This document shows, piece after piece, positions 50,180 through 63,300 of a stretch of 64,000 nt of DNA. Source of the DNA: Dysidea avara. Lineage: Eukaryota > Porifera > Demospongiae > Dictyoceratida > Dysideidae. Each line of letters opens with the position of its first letter. The stretch's first letter is position 1. The notes under the pieces are model-generated. The model searched no databases. It saw nothing but the letters and a program-made list of their open reading frames with translations, and had not been told where the DNA came from. Made by a program: the position numbers and the translations under genes. The stretch lies in contig NC_089277.1 of NCBI RefSeq assembly GCF_963678975.1, positions 21,793,440 to 21,857,439 of the forward strand. Reading direction: 5' to 3'.

Positions 50180-50267
50180 TACTATAGGCAATTGCCTTTC
50201 TGTACCTGTTTAATAAATAATCAGTTTTACAGGCTTGAGGCACACCAACAGGCTCTAGCTATTATGA

Positions 50268-50961
50268 ACTTGTCAATTTCATGCCCCACCCAGGGGCGGA
50301 TCCAGACTTTTAAAAAGGGGAGTTCCACTTTGAAATTATAACTTCAGCCTAGCTATAGGTTGAAGACAAAAAAAAAGGGTTATCACCTACTGACAATAGC
50401 TGCCCCTCACCAACTATATTTTCTTATTTATAACTGTATACATAACTTGCTACACTGCTCCTCAAAGACTACTGTGACTACTCTATTAGAGTATCTCGAT
50501 TTGACTGCTCTATTAGAGTATCTCGAGTAAGAGAGGGTCTCTCAAAAAGGGGGTTTCATGGAACCCTTTGAACCCCCTCTGGATCCGCCCCTGCCACCCC
50601 GGGGGATGGGGAATACAGGGGATTTGACAAATCATGGTGTCAAATTCCCCACTACTGGGGCAAAATCGGCTGTCAAATCCCCACTATGTCCCCACCCGCA
50701 TAGTAGGGGATTTGACAACACTTCAAGGATGACTATAAGCGCATATTTCATGCATGCGAATAGTAATAAACCTGCCCTGTGGCTAGAACTTATACTAGCA
50801 AGTGCGATTTTATTGTTTAGAAATGCAAAAAGGACCGAAAATCGGTCAGTGAATTGGACAACTGTCAATTGCCCCAGGGGTGGGGACAAGAAGCAATGTC
50901 AAATCCCCACCTGGGGATGGGGACGCCCAGGGGTGGGGGTGGGGCATGAAATTGACAAGTG
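50268..50961. mobile_element. Outer MITE with CTTGTCAATTTCATGCCCCAC ends
   Basis: The left end acttgtcaatttcatgcccc with accc and the right end on the other strand, acttgtcaatttcatgcccc with accc, match fully. Inner sequence is rich in GGGGATTTGACA and TCAAATCCCCAC words and resembles the interior of the element at 13759-14348. It has been split by the element 50291-50593. Confidence 0.7.
50291..50593. mobile_element. 303-bp MITE nested in another MITE
   Basis: It has perfect 16-bp terminal inverted repeats CAGGGGCGGATCCAGA / TCTGGATCCGCCCCTG and is flanked by ccacc on each side. It contains two tandem copies of CTCTATTAGAGTATCTCGA (about 50480-50527). Related copies are at about 31720-32080 and, inverted, 37735-38030. 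It interrupts the outer element 50268-50961. Confidence 0.8.
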
Positions 50962-51123
50962 CATTAGCTGTAAGCAGATTCTGATGAATATTATCTGTTG
51001 CCTGTTGATCACAATCTACCAACCAGCACCTATATTAGTAGTTCTTTAGTTCTAGTTCAACGTACTAGGTTATATATAATAATAGTTCTTTATTTATGAC
51101 ACATTTTCCAGAATTCTTTGTTT

Positions 51124-51326
51124 TTATTACCATATTTGGTACTTTGTAAAATCACGTGAGCCATGATCAAGTGTGAAATTGCAGGACGGAATCGTACAAA
51201 GTGCTGGAGCCAGGAAGCAAGGAAAGGTGTCTCTACTAGCTATCAGTGACTTCGTATTTTAGAGGTTACCACTGAGCCTTATTTCCATCCCGGTACGCGT
51301 TGCTAACGTTTAACCCGGCCTTTGAA
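51124..51326 (+). promoter_or_regulatory. Putative promoter/5' UTR of copy B
   Basis: It shares with 14391-14563 the blocks accatatttggtac, aaaatcacgtgag (E-box at 51153-51158), tgctggagcca and tacgcgttg in the same order. The start site of transcription cannot be placed from sequence. Confidence 0.35.
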
Positions 51327-51329
51327 ATG
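51327..51329 (+). CDS. Copy B: proposed Met-only first coding exon
   Basis: ATG followed directly by GTATGTC, in a context matching 14564-14566. Joined in phase 0 to 53491 it gives M-ILLSYVMLLSSIYGIVVV. The alternative start is ATG 53509 within the Reeler exon. Confidence 0.45.
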
Positions 51330-54300
51330 GTATGTCTGTAGTCGCCGTGTAGCTGCTACATGTACATCCAGCTATCGCTTAATATTACAGTATATAGCCA
51401 TGCACGTACGTATTATATACGTCGTAACCATTGTTCAACCATGTGTAAGTGCTGCAGGCATAGCTTGACTTGTACCTGTGAGTCGTTGACAGCTAACTAT
51501 GTAGCTAGCTAACTATATGTCACTCCTTTGGCCCTTTGCATTTTATTTTTAAGCTATATCAATGCCCAGTTGATATCAGTCCACAACTCCTAGATAGCTA
51601 CACTAAAATTACCTTTTACTTTTCGGTATGGGCTACTGCTAATGTAGTTGAGTAGTTGTGCTACATGTTTATGCAATTGAATTGCTGAATCTATAAACCA
51701 CAATTTATCAATGAAGGGGAAATTGTGTCCATCTGTACTGTAGGTGCCAAAACGTGCACAAAAGGGATGGTGCAAGTTGGAGGAATGCTGAAAGCATGCA
51801 TGCTATTATGTGAAAGTGCGCTATATTCAAGTGCCAATCAATTCTTGATATTATGTTCCTTAAATATATCCATTAATTTTACACTCATTAATTTTGCATG
51901 GCTGGCTTATCCATTGTATACACAATGACATTTGCTGGCTTCACTTAACCTGTCTGTCTTTGACTGGCAGCTGATTCTATTGGATTCTCTTGAGCTAAGT
52001 GATATAGAAATGAATACTGAATGTAGTGGAATCATTTTAGTTTGTGTGTGTGCGTGTGTGTGTGTGTGTGTGTGAAGATGTTCAGTTGCAAGGGATCAAG
52101 ATGTTGGTCATGGCAGTCATGTAGTCCTCCAAGTGTTTGCATGCAAATTTAATTTGTTAGATAAGTTGCTAATAGATTTCTTTGTTCATCAAAGCTACAA
52201 GTGGCTATAGTTAAAAATCACCAATATAATCCTGTAAAAAAATACTATGTACCTATAATTATACAGACTACCAGGCACCCACCCCTATAAGGTGAAAACT
52301 CTTGCAGCTGACCAGTATGAATTTGACAATCTTGACTTGAGAGAGTGTAGAATTTGACCAGCTACAAAATTAACTTTGTTACGTAATTGTTATACAACTA
52401 ATTGCAATATAATTCTTACCCACTTCAAGGTAACTGGCGCCACTTACTGGCTGGATACTAACTCATGCACTTACTCACTGACTTACTCACTTCTTCATTT
52501 GCTAGCTTACACACCTACACCAATGTTTTGTTTACTAGTGATTCAATGCATTGTTACTAAAGACAATGGCAGCAGCTCACAAGTGAACACTTAAAACCTA
52601 ACTGGCATATATAGGTTTGCATGGTTTTGTTGAATGTGGGTTGATGGCTGGTTTACAGTGGTTCATGTGAAAAGGGTGTAGATCTCCTGGCTAGTAATCA
52701 CTGGTAAACACAAAGATTTCACATGGCTTCAATAAACAGACCAGCTTTGACTGAAGAATTAACAGTTGAATAATTAGTATGCAAACTATTGGATGGGAAT
52801 GCTGTGATTACAGTTACACACTCTATATCTGGTTGACAGTTGCTATAGGTGTGCCCTGCAGTTGTGATTATATTGTTGTTGACATTCACACTTGAGATCC
52901 CAGCAACATTGAGTCTACACTAGCTAGTCAGTGAGGTACTAGCCACAATCTCACTGCCACATCCTTAATTTTTAACAAAGCCATAATATATATGGTTGCT
53001 ACAATGGTGGCATTAGTACTACTGCTGGAAGAAGCACATATAAGTTTATGAGTTGCCCACCAAGTTGTCTAGACTGTTGCTAATAATGTAGTAGTTAGAA
53101 TTAATGTTCATGATTAGGTAGAGAGTATTAAGTTTAAGCTTAAATGGTTCATTGACAAAGTATAATGTGTTTTGTGCATCACTCATTTATGGTGTGCTCT
53201 AGAAAACTATAAAAAGCTTAAAGCTCTACCAGTATTTGTGATGATTTGATTGCATTTAGTTGATCAAAATAATTTTGAGAATGTGTGTGGCAGAAAAGCA
53301 AATTACAACTTAAAACACATACTCAAATAAAGAACATTCAACTACATCAATTAATAGAACGATCATTAACACATTTGGTAAAATCCCAGATAATGTAATT
53401 GTAGTTGCACTGTATATACCTGAAAAATATATGCAACTGACTTTATTGACTAGTATAAATTCTTAATGCAATGTGCTTTGTGGTAATTAGATTCTGCTTA
53501 GCTATGTCATGCTGCTGAGTAGCATATATGGAATAGTGGTGGTGGTAGTCGATGGTATGTCAAGAGGAGCTCCCATTCAAGCTTGTGGAACTACAACAGA
53601 TATTGTGCCAAGCCATAGTGGTACTTCATCCTCCACTGATTCACTTCCATTCTCCATAGACCTCAGTAGTTTTAAAAGAAACGTGTACACACCTGGTCAG
53701 ATCTATACCAGTAAGTGTATCTACATTGTGTGTACTGTAGCTCCATGTTATGTTCACTATTATGCAGTTACCATGTCTGGTGGTGAGAATAATACTGATT
53801 TCAAGGGTTTCATGATTCAGGGAAGGATACTGGCTGATGATTCTCCTACTGGAACATTTGGGTCTGGTACTAACTACCAACCACAATGCGATAATAATGT
53901 AAGACAGTAGTATGTCCTTCATGAATATATTTGTGATAAAATATTCCTGGTATATCTGTACACAGACAGCTGCTACACATATCAATGGCAATGTAAAAGC
54001 TTCAGTTACTCTCTCATGGACTGCACCACCTGCTGGAACTGGTGCTATAAAGTTTAGGTGAGAATCGTAGTACTATATATTAGGGATCTCAGAGTTTGCA
54101 TTAAATGACCAGAAACTATAGTTATAGCCTCACAATACATTCACGGTGCCTTTGCAGTATTGGTTAAGTATAACCAAGCCCAAAAGTGTCTTCAGTATGA
54201 CCTGAAATGCTTCCAATGAGTTGCTATGAAATTTTTATTAAATGGTGATTTTCTGCTGAGTAACGGCCTGATGCCTTTGCAGAGATGCTTCTTGTACTGT

Positions 54301-57300
54301 TCTTTATTTGTAATGGGTTGAACATAGCTCAAAATGGAGCATAATGGACACTTCACTATTTCAGTAATTGATAGTTGGGGGCACGCATTCAGATGAAAGC
54401 AGTAATTCTGGCATCATTCTTTCTTTAAATGTAGTATGCATGGGTTCATCAGTCATAATTATGTTGCAAAAGTAACGAGTATAAAGCAAATTAAGTTTTG
54501 ATTTGGAAATAGAAGTAGTGAAACAAAGGGAGGTTGCCTACACCTGCAAATATTCTAGTGGACATTTAATCTCTACCAGTATATACCCATGGGTGATCTT
54601 GAATTAGGGATTAAATGTCCACTAGTATATCTGTAAGTGTAAGTGATTTCCATTGTTTCATTTCTGAGAATTTAAAATTCCTATATAATAATATTTTCCA
54701 TATAGTACATAGTCAATTTATGGGAATGGGTAGCTACTTCTGTAGTGTAAATATAACTTTAAAGCACACCACCATGTGTTATGATAGTAATATTATAGCA
54801 GTATATGTTCTTTCACAGGTTTGCATTTGTCGATACATTTTCTGTTTACTGGGCTGATTTGTTTACTGATACAATCAATGAAGGTATATCATTGTTGTAT
54901 TATCATATATATACAATACCAATGCTGTAAAGACATTGACAACAAGGTTTGCTACACTAGTGTAGAACAAATTGCCACTGCAGAAATATTGCTTTTAAAG
55001 TTGTCACATTTGCTCCATTGGCTAAATTAACTGATTTCCACATAATAATAGCATGTGATCGAGATACTGTGATTGAGATAATCTAATAGAGCAGTCAATT
55101 TGTTGTTACACCTACTGGCTTTGTTATTCCAACCACAATGTCAATAATAGAAATTTGTTTGAATATCCAGTGATGAGTTATAATGTGAAAACCAACTATG
55201 CATGCATGTACCAAGCACATTTCAAGATCCCTTTATGGAACAGTTTCCCGATATTTTAATAGGCGATAAGACCGGTTTACCAGACTGGGTCACAAATTAA
55301 GTTCAAAAGAGTACAAGATGTCTCTTATAGTCTAGTTCTTCTGCTTATCTGTAGGGAAAAATACATAAAAGCCAGCATAGCTATATAAAGAAATGAAAAC
55401 AGTAAAGTTATGATAAAGAGTGCTGTGGCCTTTAATAGGTTAGTACGAAAAAGATGTAATATCAAAGGTGATGGCCTAGAAATGGCTGCATACTGTAATT
55501 CATACTTCATACGTAGATTATTAATTAGTGTTTTAAAAAATACAGCCACCCAAGGGTATAGTGGGTAAGTGTATGAAACTTATACCACAGATTTATAAAT
55601 TTATTAGCTTTCAGAACATGCCCAGCACTAGTAACTGCTTGTATAGTTTCAGCCAAATAACCTAAAGATAGAAAATTTGACAAGTTGGACGAGTGAAGTA
55701 CTATCTAGAGCCTTTTGTACTCTAATAGAACAGTCATAGAACCTTCTAAAATTCATTATGATAGAACTAGTTAACTACTGTAACTTTCATTTATAACATA
55801 AAGTCAATATTATAAATTTAGGTAGTAACTGGCAGCAGTATCATAATGGTAAGGGATTTGGGAGATTAGTAGAAGAAATTCCTGGTTCGAATCTATGCAA
55901 TGGTTTTTGGATGACTGTTGTATTAGAGTATTTTGATGATGATGTGAAGCATCTCTGGTTTCTCTTGTAACTAATTCTTTAATTTAATTTTAATTTGGTG
56001 AAGCATTTCTTATCTACAAGCAAATCTTGTGCAACTTTGCTGTTTCTGAAGTACAATAACTATACAGAAAATACAATACAGGCTATACAGCCATAGTAAC
56101 ATTCATGTATGTACGTTGTACTAACTATGTATATGGCTCAAAGCGTTCACTTTGAATATTATCAAACCAAGTCGGTTCCTTCAAATCAAGTTGCATTGTT
56201 TTCAAATCCATTTAAAGTATGCAAGTGTATCCAAGCACCGTCTCTCGGCCTACTACATATATTTGAGCTCACTTATTTGATACAGTCAGCCACATAAAAA
56301 TACTATGCTTATAAAACTTTTTTGTTATCTACGTGTACAGTGAATGCTCTGGAAGGAGAGTAAAGCATGTGAACATTTGGCTTTGACTAACATTTCAAAG
56401 CTATGTACAATACTTAAAAGCGACATTTCTCGATCCTTGCAAATATATATGTAAGACCAGTTTTCTCTATTATACAGTGCAGATAAGGAAAATTTGATAA
56501 CCTAGCTTGTTAAATACTACATGTGTGTAATGATTTGTTTAGTTTATGTAGATGGTTCACCAAATATTGATGAAGGGCCGGTCATACCACGACCATATTC
56601 CATTAAACCTGAGCACAAGACAGTCAAGATAGGATCTCCTGTATACATCATTGATGGATTTGATCTTACGATTGTTTGTGTTACCATTAATGGAACACCC
56701 ACAATAACTGTTAGATGGTTTTATAATGGAGTGTTCAACCCATCTTGGATGAATGCCTCTACCATTACCATCCTTAATATAGGATTGAATATGAATGGTG
56801 ACCATTATACCTGTAGAGCCGATAATGATGTGGGATATGATGAACACACTACTACTATAAATGTGTTTGGTGAGGAACTGATAAATTGCAGAAGTACTGT
56901 ATTGATCTTGCAATTACATGCATGAGTGTTAATATTGGCATTATGCATTTGAAAATACCATAGATAATATAGTAAAGGGATTCGCAACGGTGACGTCACT
57001 GTGGACAATCCTCGTTACGGGGAGGGACTTTCGAGTGGCGATATCTCACTAACTCTACTTTGTTTCTTCTTGAATTTACCTTGACACTTTCCTATTCACT
57101 ATTAGATTAAGTGAGTGTTATCAAATCACAGCGGTTTGCAGCCAGTTTGTCTCGGAACTTTTTCGCTTTGGTTGCTCAGGCGTGGCACCAATAGTTTTTG
57201 TGGCGCTATTACTAAGGATTGTGACAAGGTACGAGAATTTTTTAAGCATCAACTAATATAAGTCCCCAATGACTGAAGATTTGTATAAAAGTTGTATTTT

Positions 57301-60300
57301 GTGAGGCGAAGCTAATTCTTAGCCCGTAACCTTGCGTAACCAAGACCCATGAAACCCGTAACGAGGATTGTCCGTACATAAAACTATTAGTTCCTACGGA
57401 AATGACGTCATTGTTGCGAATCCCTTTACTATATTATCTATGAAAATACGTATCAACTATAGAAGTGAGGAAGTTAATTCTGTATCCATTTTGGTTTAAA
57501 GAATGAGGTACTCTTCACCATAGTATGCATATGTGACCGAATTTTGGAAAAATCACCCATATGGGTGCATTTGACACCTAAAATATTTAATGATCAATCA
57601 CAAACCTTATAGTGCAAAATTACTTGCTAATGGTTGTAAGCCATTCTCAATGCCTTAAATTACAAGAAAATTCTTGAAATATTTTTAAAACTGTGCCATG
57701 CTCTTGTTAGCAACCCACTAAACCCGAAAATTCTAATTATTTCACGTGCACCCATATGTGTGATTTTCCAAAATTCAGTCACAAATGAACACATAATTAT
57801 GTTCCTGTTGTTTGGATTCACAATGGGGCACTAGATCTGGTATGTTTTTTAATCCTGTATTCATGAGAATCACTCGTAAACACAATCCAATCACCTACAA
57901 CTACACCATTAATGACATCTCTATCAAAGAAGTTGATCTTTAAAATGAAATCCTTGTGGTTTGTAGTTTATGATACATGTAAAGCATTGTACTATAATTG
58001 CTCTTATGCATATGTAGATCCACCACAGTTTTTGCCAAGCCTGCTTGAAACTGGTGAATCCGGATATGTAGCAGTCAGCATTGGAGGCTTTAAAGCTAGA
58101 ATCAGTACTGGTTCAGTTGTCGTTGTTTACTGCAATGTTACTGGTATAGACATTCCTTCTATTGAATGGTTTAAAGATGATACACAAATCAGCAGTGGTG
58201 GCAAGTTGAGTATCACAAGGAGTTCTTCTCATTCACACATCACTGAAGTACTAACTATTAACAACTTCCAACCACAGGATGCTGGAATATATCAATGTTT
58301 AGCTACAAATATTGCAGGAAGTGTTAGTGGAAATATTACCCTTAGAAGTTAGTTATTTATAATTACTATAACATGTAATGTTCCATCATTGTGTTACTTT
58401 ATACTTAATCTAGGTTTTTGTCCAGTGTGTCATATTCCAGCAGTGGAAACACTTAACCCTGATCCAGATAAATGTCCTATTTGTGGTATATGGTCAATAT
58501 CTGAAGAGGTAAAAAATGTATTCTATTTGTTTAAATCAAATGAAAATGTTACAGTGTACTTGTCGTTCCGGTGCTCAGATCTGTTCAGTGACTTGTGTAG
58601 ATCTTAATCATGGCAACATTACTGTGAGTGATACATTTTGCAACTCAGCCATAAGATCTGAAGAAGAAGAAAGTAGTGGAATAAACCAGTGCAATACTGG
58701 TTGGAGAACAGGCCCTTGGAGCATGGTATATACATTTTATTATAATTCACTTAAAATTTTTTATTGTACAGTGTTCCAGCCCATGTCAAGGTGGAAGTCA
58801 GGTACGTCAGGTGGAATGTGTCCAGAATGGGATGATTGTCCCAGATGGTGAATGTGATGACAATATTCAACCTATACCTCAGCAACCATGTAATGAACAT
58901 GCCCCGTGTAATTGTGAGTTGATCAGTTAAGTACACTGTATCATTGTAAAGTCTTTTACAATTAAGTCAGCAAAGTGAACAATAGAACAATCCTTCTGGG
59001 TTCAAATACTACATACATACTTACTCTTTAATGGGCAATGCCCAAACAGTAGTATAAGACATTGTTCATGATACACATTACAGAATAGGGCTGGGTGGTA
59101 GTGTGAGCATATTGGAATACCAGGACAGTATCATTGTATCACCTATATACTGCATAGTTTGTAAAATTGTTCATTGTGTAACATGTAAAAACTCTGTATG
59201 CAGACATAAACACCAAACCCTATTTGTGGGGAGAACAGAATCAGCCTGTTCTCTTAGTTGAATGACATATCCATAAATGCATCCCTTCCTGCCTCTCTCT
59301 TTAAAAGTAACGAGTATGTACATATGCACCAAGTGAATTTTCACTATACATTGTTACATTATGACCACGCTTTAGTTTCATAATCTCAGAGAGCCAAATT
59401 AAATGTATGCAGGAATTGAGGAAATTAGTATGAACTTGATGTTATGCAAATAATATACTCACCATTTGTCATATTTAAAGTTTCAATACATGGGTGCTTA
59501 ATGCACGTATCAATATGCACCCCCTGGACATACAGTATATGAGGCCATGGTTTGGATTTGACACACCTGAATGTCAAATGACCCATAGTAGGGAAAACCT
59601 AGCTTGTCAGATCCCCATTATAAGCCCCAGTTGCCACATGCGAATTTGGCATTGTAGAGGAGTTAGCAACAAAAATACTTAGATGATTAATGAACGTCCC
59701 ATGGTGGAGCAACAGGTTCATTTCAATTTTCTCTGTGAAGCCTCACCTATGCCCAAGGGGGTGGTGGGGATAGATGCATAATAACTTAGCACAAAAAGGA
59801 GATTTATAAAACCTTGTTTTTTCAGCAATACCACAAATTACTGTTCACCCAGTTGACGTGTTGATTGAAGTTAGTAATGACATCACAAGTGTTCAATTCA
59901 CATGTGTGGCTGCTGGAGCATCATCATATTACTGGCAGAGGGAAGGCAACGATAATATCCCAGCCAATGCTCTGGGGACACATTCCAATACGTTAACTCT
60001 TGTTAACATAAAGCCAACTGATGGTGGTGAATACAGATGTGTTGCTGTTAATGTACATGGACGCAACTATTCAGAATATGCTAAACTTACTATCAGAGGT
60101 AATGACCCATGCTAATTTATTTAATGCTAGGAAACTGTACACATGACCGGCATAATATTATACAATGCAACCTGTCTGATGTATCTGTCTATCTGGTCTT
60201 GCTTATACATGATAACTTAATTAGCTTTTCTCATTAAAGTGCTTAAAGCTTAAAGTGCTAATTTTGTGCATATACACATACAGTGTATGTGTGCTAAAGT

Positions 60301-63300
60301 TTGTTCACAATTGCATATATTAAACCACCAATAAAGCCTTGGAAAACATTTCTGAGCAGGTGGCTATAGTCACTTCATGTTCACCTGAGCCCTGCCAAAT
60401 GCAGTATTACTAAAGAGGTAAACACATCAAGTGCTCACGCCTGGACTGGAACAGGGTATGTTTTCATGTTGTAAACAGGTTTGCAAGTGTGAATGTACTG
60501 ATAATCAAAACTCACTTGTTCCCCGTATCAGTTAAATAAACAGTTCCAGGATTTAAAGGGCTTCACAGTGCTAATACCTATTTGGGTAGCTGGACTATTT
60601 CACAAGAGTTATTAAGGGCTGAGGTGAATAGCATACATAATACAGGTGACCTTAATTATAGCACATGTACAGTATAATTTACCTATCCAGTATTCACATG
60701 ATTGTTTTCACAGCACATCCACCTGTGGCAAACATTATGCCACTGTCAGTAGATGCTATTAGGGGACAAAGAGTCACATTTTCATGTTCAGCTAATGGTG
60801 TGGGTGTTAGTACATTTGTATATGGCTGGCTACTCAATGGAATCCCTATTGATGGAGAAACTTCACCAAATCTTACAGTAACAACTTTTGGAGATTATAC
60901 AGGAAATTATCAGTGTACTGTTAGGAATACATATAATGGATTTGGAAGATCACCAGTAGCTACACTGATACTAAGTTAGTACTTATAAAATTCATGTAAA
61001 TCTACATATGCGTTTTTTTTTTTCAAGATCAGTTTTGCGATCCAGTCACAGTGCAGTATACTGGATTTACTGTTAAATGGAATGAAACACTTGTTGGTGC
61101 TACTGTGGAGGTGTCATGCACTGGACCTGGATTAGATGGTAGTTTTATATGTGTAGTAATTTCAAACTGCTTGTCATTTTATATGGTACATAATAAAAAT
61201 TTAATTACTTCAGCTTCGTTTGATCATGATAACTCTCAGGAATTACATGTAATTTGCTGTAGTACTATTTAATTTTGTTCATTGTATTTTAGGCACTGTA
61301 CAGAGGAGGTGCAAAGGAGGAAATGAATGGGAGGAACAAATCTATTGCTTTAGAGAAGAAGTCATGGTATTGTTGAATCAGGTGATGAAGCTTTATATAC
61401 AGTACCTTCAACTCCTAATTTTAATGTGTACTTTTAATTAGTCAATGAGCCTTGTTGCATCTGTCAATGAGTTAAACGAGACTGAGAGAATAAGAAAAGT
61501 TGAAGATATTGCTATAATGCTGGCAAATTTCACTACAGTCCAAGACCAACCCATCTACGCCACAGAGATTGATATGGCAGTCAACATTGTCACTTCTTTG
61601 AACAGGTATAAGTATTCAGTTTTGCTTTATTTATATTAATATACATTTTAGTGTTACATCAACAGTGGTGAACAGATTGAGCCCTGCTGATATGTTCTTT
61701 GAGGTGAAAACTACTAATTTTAAAAGTTGTATACTAGTGGCTATTACTTCTGACGTTTTTGAGGAAACCCTGTAATGTAGCTGATTATCATTGTAAGACT
61801 TATAGCAACTATTCTAGATAGAAATCAATCACGTATTGAAGGGGAGTGTATGCAATATATTGAATTTGTTACCAAATAAGAGTTACTTGAGAATGAAAAG
61901 CTTACTGGAAATGAAACAAGGGACAGCTCCCAACTTAATGTATATACATACTATAATTTATATTGTACCCACTAATCCTGTGCCAATGCAAAATAGATCA
62001 TGTATTGTGTATATGTTATCATCAAAATTAATGTTGCTTTGTACATACATGTATACATGCACAGGAAACATCAACAGTCATTGATAACCTGTTGAGTGAA
62101 ACAAACCAGGATGCTTGGCAACAGCTGGAGCAGGTGTATAAAAATCATTTGATCAATTTTAAGCATTTTTCATATACATATTAGACATCACCAGAGACTA
62201 GTCAGTTTCTAGTAAATAGTACAAAACAGTTTGGAAGACTTTTAAGTGAGACACTTAACAATGAAACAACAAGAGTAATTAAAATGAAGAGAAACTTTGG
62301 TAAGTGCAAATGTAACATGTAAATAATTTACATTGCATCAATTACAGTTGTCAAAGCACAACGATTGTCCAATGAAAATATACAAGCTGGAGAGGCTTAT
62401 GTGTTCCCAGATGAACAAGATGATTTAACAAGCTTCACTGGAGGAGATACTCAGATTATGATTCCTAATATTGTTCTACAACATGTTATGGAGCAGCTTC
62501 CATCAAGTATGTGTTTTGTATTTTAAATAAGAATAGTACAGGAGGGGTAGATCCAGGGAGGGGGCACACATCAAGATGCAGATAGTCAAGGATAATTATA
62601 GTGTTAAATGTAGTTATCTTTAAATTTAGCAGTGAAATAAACTGCTGCATTTGAGTGGCCAAAAGGAGTTTTATACATCAGTGGCAATGTTTCTATTAAA
62701 GATCTTGAACTGCCCCATAATTTGAATTGTAATAAATGTACTATTAGAGTTATCAATTGTTCTATATATCATTTTTTAAATGAATTTTTTTTACATTTGC
62801 ATGATTCAGCTGGAGAGAGTGCTGCTGGAAAGATGCCTCTACATCTGCCTTAATGAAGCTAACAGCTTCTCTATAAGTGTTGTATAGTATCCATAGCCTT
62901 TAAAAAAGCCGCATCTTGGAAGTGGAGCCTTGGGAATAAGCATTGGCTCCAATTTATGTCCCATGAAACCACTATTGCACAAAAACAAAATTGTATGGGT
63001 GCTCTGTACAGTTAGTACAAGGCTTCCCAAGACATAGTCTGTTTTGCACTAAAAGAATATTATGGTCACTTAATTAGTCTGTGACATGTTGATGCATTTA
63101 AGTATCTGTAAATTAGGTATCCCATAGCAACAAGCGCACGCATCTTGCTATTCTACACCCTATCACTTAAATTAGAACTACTCCGTCACTTTTAATTCAA
63201 TAGACATGAAATTTTCACACAAGCTACTTTAGTAATTTTGCCAAAGAAGAGCGTTTTCCATTTTTAAATAGCAAGTTCAGATGATGAATAAAGTGGAAGT

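Larger units (their letters stand above)
49266..51123. other. Spacer between the two receptor genes
   Basis: This is the 3' flank of copy A, a LINE relic (49964-50179) and a nested pair of MITEs (50268-50961). I see no other gene. The open frame 50558-51049 runs across MITE sequence and is not supported. Confidence 0.5.

Noticed and set aside
50558..51049. 163-codon open frame
   Set aside because: It starts inside the 303-bp MITE and runs through the outer MITE; the Pro-rich start is the MITE terminus.
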